Shown: one piece after another, positions 61,119 to 64,000 of the stretch
Position numbering within the stretch: position 1 is the first letter of the stretch
Layout of the letters: the number at the start of each line of letters is the position of its first letter
Source of the DNA: MED-G105 sp965263305
GTDB taxonomy: Bacteria; Pseudomonadota; Alphaproteobacteria; Caulobacterales; Parvularculaceae
Length of the DNA stretch: 64,000 bases
Direction of reading: 5' to 3'
NCBI GenBank assembly: GCA_965263305.1
Contig: OZ253666.1
Coordinates: forward strand, 2,976,001 to 3,040,000
Made by a program: the position numbers and the translations under genes
The notes under the pieces: generated by a model
Seen by the model: the letters and a program-made list of their open reading frames with translations, nothing else
Told to the model about the DNA's origin: nothing
Database searches by the model: none

Positions 61119-62582
61119 GTGCAAACTTCCTCTCTCATAAACGGCGCGTGGATTGACGGTCAGGGCGCGCCGTATACATCATATGACCCATCAACGGCAG
61201 CGTCCGTGTTTGAGGCGCGAGGCGCAACCAGCGCTCAGGTGAATGATGCCGTGACGGCCGCCCGCGCCGCCTTTAACGACTGGGCGTTAACGCCGCTTAC
61301 CGAGCGCATCGACATTATGAAGGCTTATCAAGCCTTAATCCTGCGCGATGCCGATGAGTTAGCGCGCCTGATTTCGAAAGATACGGGTAAGCCGTATTGG
61401 GAGACGAAAACTGAGGCCGCCGCCGTCGCTGGCAAGGTTGATATTTCAATCCGCGCTTATGATGAGCGAACGGGAGTAAAGGAGACCGCTAGCGGCGCCA
61501 CGCAAGGCATATTGCGCCACAAACCCCATGGGGTGATGGCCGTTCTGGGGCCGTTCAACTTCCCCGCTCACTTGCCAAATGGGCATATCATCCCGGCGCT
61601 GATTGCTGGCAATACGATTGTCTTCAAGCCATCGGAATTGGCGCCGGCGCCTGGCGCGTTTATCATTGAACGGCTTGTCGAGGCGGGCTTACCCCCTGGC
61701 GTCATCAATATGGTTCATGGCGGCCGGGAGACCGGCGAAGCCCTTGCCCAACATGATGATCTCGATGGGCTCTTGTTTACCGGCGCGGCGCGGACAGGGC
61801 TCATCCTCCATAAGCAATTCGCTGAAACACCAGAGAAAATTCTGGCCTTAGAGCTGGGCGGAAACAACCCGCTCGTATGGTGGGATACGGAGGATGTCGA
61901 CGCTGCGGCGTTTGCTGTCGTACAATCGGCGTTTTTAACGGCTGGCCAACGATGCACCTGCGCGCGTCGTCTCATCATTCCTGATAGCGCCATCGGCGAC
62001 ACCTATATCGAGGCGTTGGCGAGCCTGACGGACCGCCTGATTGTCGGCGCGCCCTTTGATGAACCACAGCCCTTTTTAGGACCGGTGATCGGGCCAAAAT
62101 CAGCCGCATCTCTAGAACGCGCCTACGACCGGCTTGTTGAGCAGGACGCAAATTCTATCCGTACGTTATCCGTCACCGCCGAAGGCGGCGCCTTTGTCAC
62201 GCCAGGTATCATCGATGTGACGGGGGTTTCGGCTATTCCGGATGAGGAGCATTTCGGGCCAATGCTCCAGGTCTATCGCGTGAAAGACTTCGACGCTGCA
62301 ATCAAACAGGCAAATGCAACGCGTTTCGGTCTTTCCGCGGGGCTTCTATCGGACGACAACAGCAATTGGACGAAGTTTCTCGCCTTGTCGCGCGCCGGCA
62401 TTGTGAATTGGAACCGCCAAACCACCGGCGCCTCTTCGGCGGCGCCTTTTGGCGGTATTGGTCATTCCGGCAACCATCGCCCGAGCGCTTACTATGCCGC
62501 TGACTACTGCGCTTATCCCGTCGCGTCGATGGAAGGCGAAAGCCTTTTATCGATGCCAGAGGGACAGGTAGGCATAAAATGA
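61119..62582 (+). CDS. astD: N-succinylglutamate 5-semialdehyde dehydrogenase
   Basis: An NAD-dependent aldehyde dehydrogenase that converts N-succinylglutamate semialdehyde to N-succinylglutamate. The GTG start at 61119 is supported by AAGGAG 5 nt upstream. Motifs are VLGPFNFPAHLPNGHIIPAL (about 145-164), FKPSELAPAPG, LFTGAARTG, the catalytic Glu in ALELGGNNPLVW (about 247-258) and the catalytic Cys in SAFLTAGQRCTCARRL. RTG in place of the more general GS motif is typical of AstD. It overlaps astB by 4 bp (ATGA). Confidence 0.94.
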   Translation: MQTSSLINGAWIDGQGAPYTSYDPSTAASVFEARGATSAQVNDAVTAARAAFNDWALTPLTERIDIMKAYQALILRDADELARLISKDTGKPYWETKTEAAAVAGKVDISIRAYDERTGVKETASGATQGILRHKPHGVMAVLGPFNFPAHLPNGHIIPALIAGNTIVFKPSELAPAPGAFIIERLVEAGLPPGVINMVHGGRETGEALAQHDDLDGLLFTGAARTGLILHKQFAETPEKILALELGGNNPLVWWDTEDVDAAAFAVVQSAFLTAGQRCTCARRLIIPDSAIGDTYIEALASLTDRLIVGAPFDEPQPFLGPVIGPKSAASLERAYDRLVEQDANSIRTLSVTAEGGAFVTPGIIDVTGVSAIPDEEHFGPMLQVYRVKDFDAAIKQANATRFGLSAGLLSDDNSNWTKFLALSRAGIVNWNRQTTGASSAAPFGGIGHSGNHRPSAYYAADYCAYPVASMEGESLLSMPEGQVGIK

Positions 62583-63886
62583 CCCACCGGGAAGTCAATT
62601 TTGACGGCCTGATTGGGCCGACCCATAATTATGCGGGCCTCGCCATGGGGAATTTGGCCGCGGCCAAAAACGCCGGGGCGGTTTCCAATCCGCGCGCTGC
62701 GGCGTTGCAGGGATTGGGGAAAATGCGCGCGGTGCGTGATCTCGGCCTTGTCCAAGGCTTTCTTCCGCCCCAGGACAGGCCGAAATTATCAGTACTGAGA
62801 AATTTGGGATTTTCAGGAAATGATCGTTCGTTAGTCGAACAGGCGAGCGCGACGGCGCCGGCTTTGCTCGCAAATATTTATTCCGCCTCTTGTATGTGGA
62901 CGGCGAATGCGGGAACAATCGCCCCATCACCGGATACCGCTGATGGCAAGGTGCATTTTACGCCTGCGAACCTCGCTGGAAATTTTCACCGTTCCCTAGA
63001 GCCAGAGACAACGGCGCGCACTCTTCAACATATCTTCAATGACGATGAGGTTTTCACTCACCATGCGCCGCTGAAGGGCGGGGTTCATTTTGGCGATGAA
63101 GGGGCCGCTAATCACGGCCGTCTGGTGGAAAGTCATGGGGGTGAGGGCGTACATCTCTTTGTCTACGGGGAGGATGGCGAGCGGTTCCCGGCCCGTCAGC
63201 GGCGCCAAGCCAGCGAAGCCGTGGCGCGTCTGCACAGACTACACCCTAAAAAATGCGTATACATACAACAATCAAAGGCTGCGCTTGATGCCGGCGCCTT
63301 TCATAATGATGTCGTCGGGGTCGCCAATGGGTCAGTGTTGTTTTTGCATGAACAGAGCTTTGAAGATCGTGATAACGCTCTCAGCGCAATAACAGCGGCG
63401 GCCCCGTTTGTTGAAATCATCGAAGCGCCGGCATGCGCTGTGACGTTGAGCGATGCGATCAAGTCCTATCTCTTTAATTCACAACTTATTTCGGTGGGTG
63501 GCGGCGAAATGGTGCTCGTTTTGCCCACCGAAGCTGAAGAGAACATCCGTGTTAAAACCTTTGTTGATGAAACTTTAGGCCGAAACAATCCCATCAACCG
63601 GGCGGTTTATCTTGATGTGCGCGAAAGTATGCGCAATGGCGGCGGGCCGGCTTGTTTGCGCCTGCGGGTAGTGCTTTCTGATTCTGAATTAGCGGCGACA
63701 AACTCTAATTTTATTTTGGATGATGACAGAATTGAAAAGCTGGAAGCCTGGGCGACGACGTACTATCGCGACCGTCTTTCTCCGGATGATTTAAGTGATC
63801 CCTTATTTATGGACGAGGCGTTCGTCGCGCTGGATGCTCTGACCCAATTGCTCAATATGGGATCGTTTTACGAATTTCAGCGGTAG
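62579..63886 (+). CDS. astB: N-succinylarginine dihydrolase
   Basis: The second enzyme of the arginine succinyltransferase pathway, hydrolysing N-succinylarginine to N-succinylornithine, CO2 and ammonia. The N-terminus EVNFDGLIGPTHNYAGLAMG is diagnostic. The catalytic parts MWTANAGTIAPSPD and HHAPLKGGVHFGDEGAANHG, with the final Cys in GGGPACLRLRVVLSD, are present. Length, 435, is normal. It overlaps astD by 4 bp. astC (or argD) and astE are not seen and may lie beyond the window end. Confidence 0.95.
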   Translation: MTHREVNFDGLIGPTHNYAGLAMGNLAAAKNAGAVSNPRAAALQGLGKMRAVRDLGLVQGFLPPQDRPKLSVLRNLGFSGNDRSLVEQASATAPALLANIYSASCMWTANAGTIAPSPDTADGKVHFTPANLAGNFHRSLEPETTARTLQHIFNDDEVFTHHAPLKGGVHFGDEGAANHGRLVESHGGEGVHLFVYGEDGERFPARQRRQASEAVARLHRLHPKKCVYIQQSKAALDAGAFHNDVVGVANGSVLFLHEQSFEDRDNALSAITAAAPFVEIIEAPACAVTLSDAIKSYLFNSQLISVGGGEMVLVLPTEAEENIRVKTFVDETLGRNNPINRAVYLDVRESMRNGGGPACLRLRVVLSDSELAATNSNFILDDDRIEKLEAWATTYYRDRLSPDDLSDPLFMDEAFVALDALTQLLNMGSFYEFQR

Positions 63887-63955
63887 GGACTGTTTGATAA
63901 ACGCAGCTCCCGCGCGATTAGCGCGATTGCTCGGGCGAAGTTCCGTTACAGCCCT

Positions 63956-64000
63956 ATGATCGACAATTCTACCGATGTAACGATCGAGCGCACTGTCGTT
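63956..64000 (+). CDS. Possible start of a further gene, cut by the window end
   Basis: An ATG at 63956 opens a frame of 15 codons (MIDNSTDVTIERTVV) that runs off the window. There is no clear ribosome binding site. By position it could be another ast gene, but the few residues do not identify it. Confidence 0.25.
   Translation, partial: MIDNSTDVTIERTVV

Overview
The window looks like chromosomal DNA of an alphaproteobacterium. The evidence is the rpmH-rnpA-yidC-engB order, a hopanoid-type HpnN/HpnM pair, a full-consensus CtrA-like box (TTAA-N7-TTAA) upstream of nrdA, and hairpin repeats of a kind I associate with Caulobacterales-like genomes. GC is moderately high. Placement below class is inference. 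No rRNA, tRNA, CRISPR array or classical transposase was seen.

Layout. 1-3160: ribosome, RNase P and membrane-insertion cluster (rpmH end, rnpA, yidC, engB). 3177-8568: AGCS amino-acid symporter, a trans-sulfuration PLP enzyme and a DUF885 Tat-lipoprotein. 8702-15792: a large LamG/VWA protein and a three-gene run (two coiled-coil proteins around a DUF6384-like membrane protein) that looks like an envelope or stress module. 15988-20104: polysaccharide pyruvyl transferase, FrhB-like Fe-S protein, methyltransferase, GNAT. 20192-25217: sucC without adjacent sucD, then an alanine-rich repeat protein, then an array of 160-bp inverted-hairpin units with a DUF559 endonuclease gene set precisely inside one unit, then a thioesterase. 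25214-33482: surface polysaccharide genes (acyltransferase, flippase, sulfotransferase), a GMC oxidoreductase and a type I secretion ABC/HlyD pair. 33525-38565: PEP-mutase-like enzyme, glpD, GH36 alpha-galactosidase, DUF454. 38721-43999: msrA, small membrane proteins, a YeaR-like cupin behind an NsrR-like operator, metallophosphoesterase, lipoprotein. 44208-46876: more hairpin repeats, nrdA and its control region. 47006-52351: a membrane-stress module (529-aa membrane protein divergent from PspA-like, YqiJ-like and flotillin genes). 52507-59416: thioesterase, glutaryl-CoA dehydrogenase, mtnP, TerB-like, HpnM/MlaC-like, HpnN. 60036-63886: arginine succinyltransferase genes astA-astD-astB.

Most unusual points. 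(1) The DUF559 (Vsr-like) nuclease gene lies exactly between the two inverted halves of a REP-like unit that is otherwise repeated intact around it, and its last codons and stop are read from the repeat. This parallels REP/RAYT organisation but with an endonuclease. (2) A second locus of the same repeat family has been tandemly duplicated with a decayed copy of the nrdA 3' end. (3) A compact divergent promoter pair near 41.5 kb carries a near-consensus NsrR site. (4) nrdA is preceded by CtrA-like and NrdR-like boxes.
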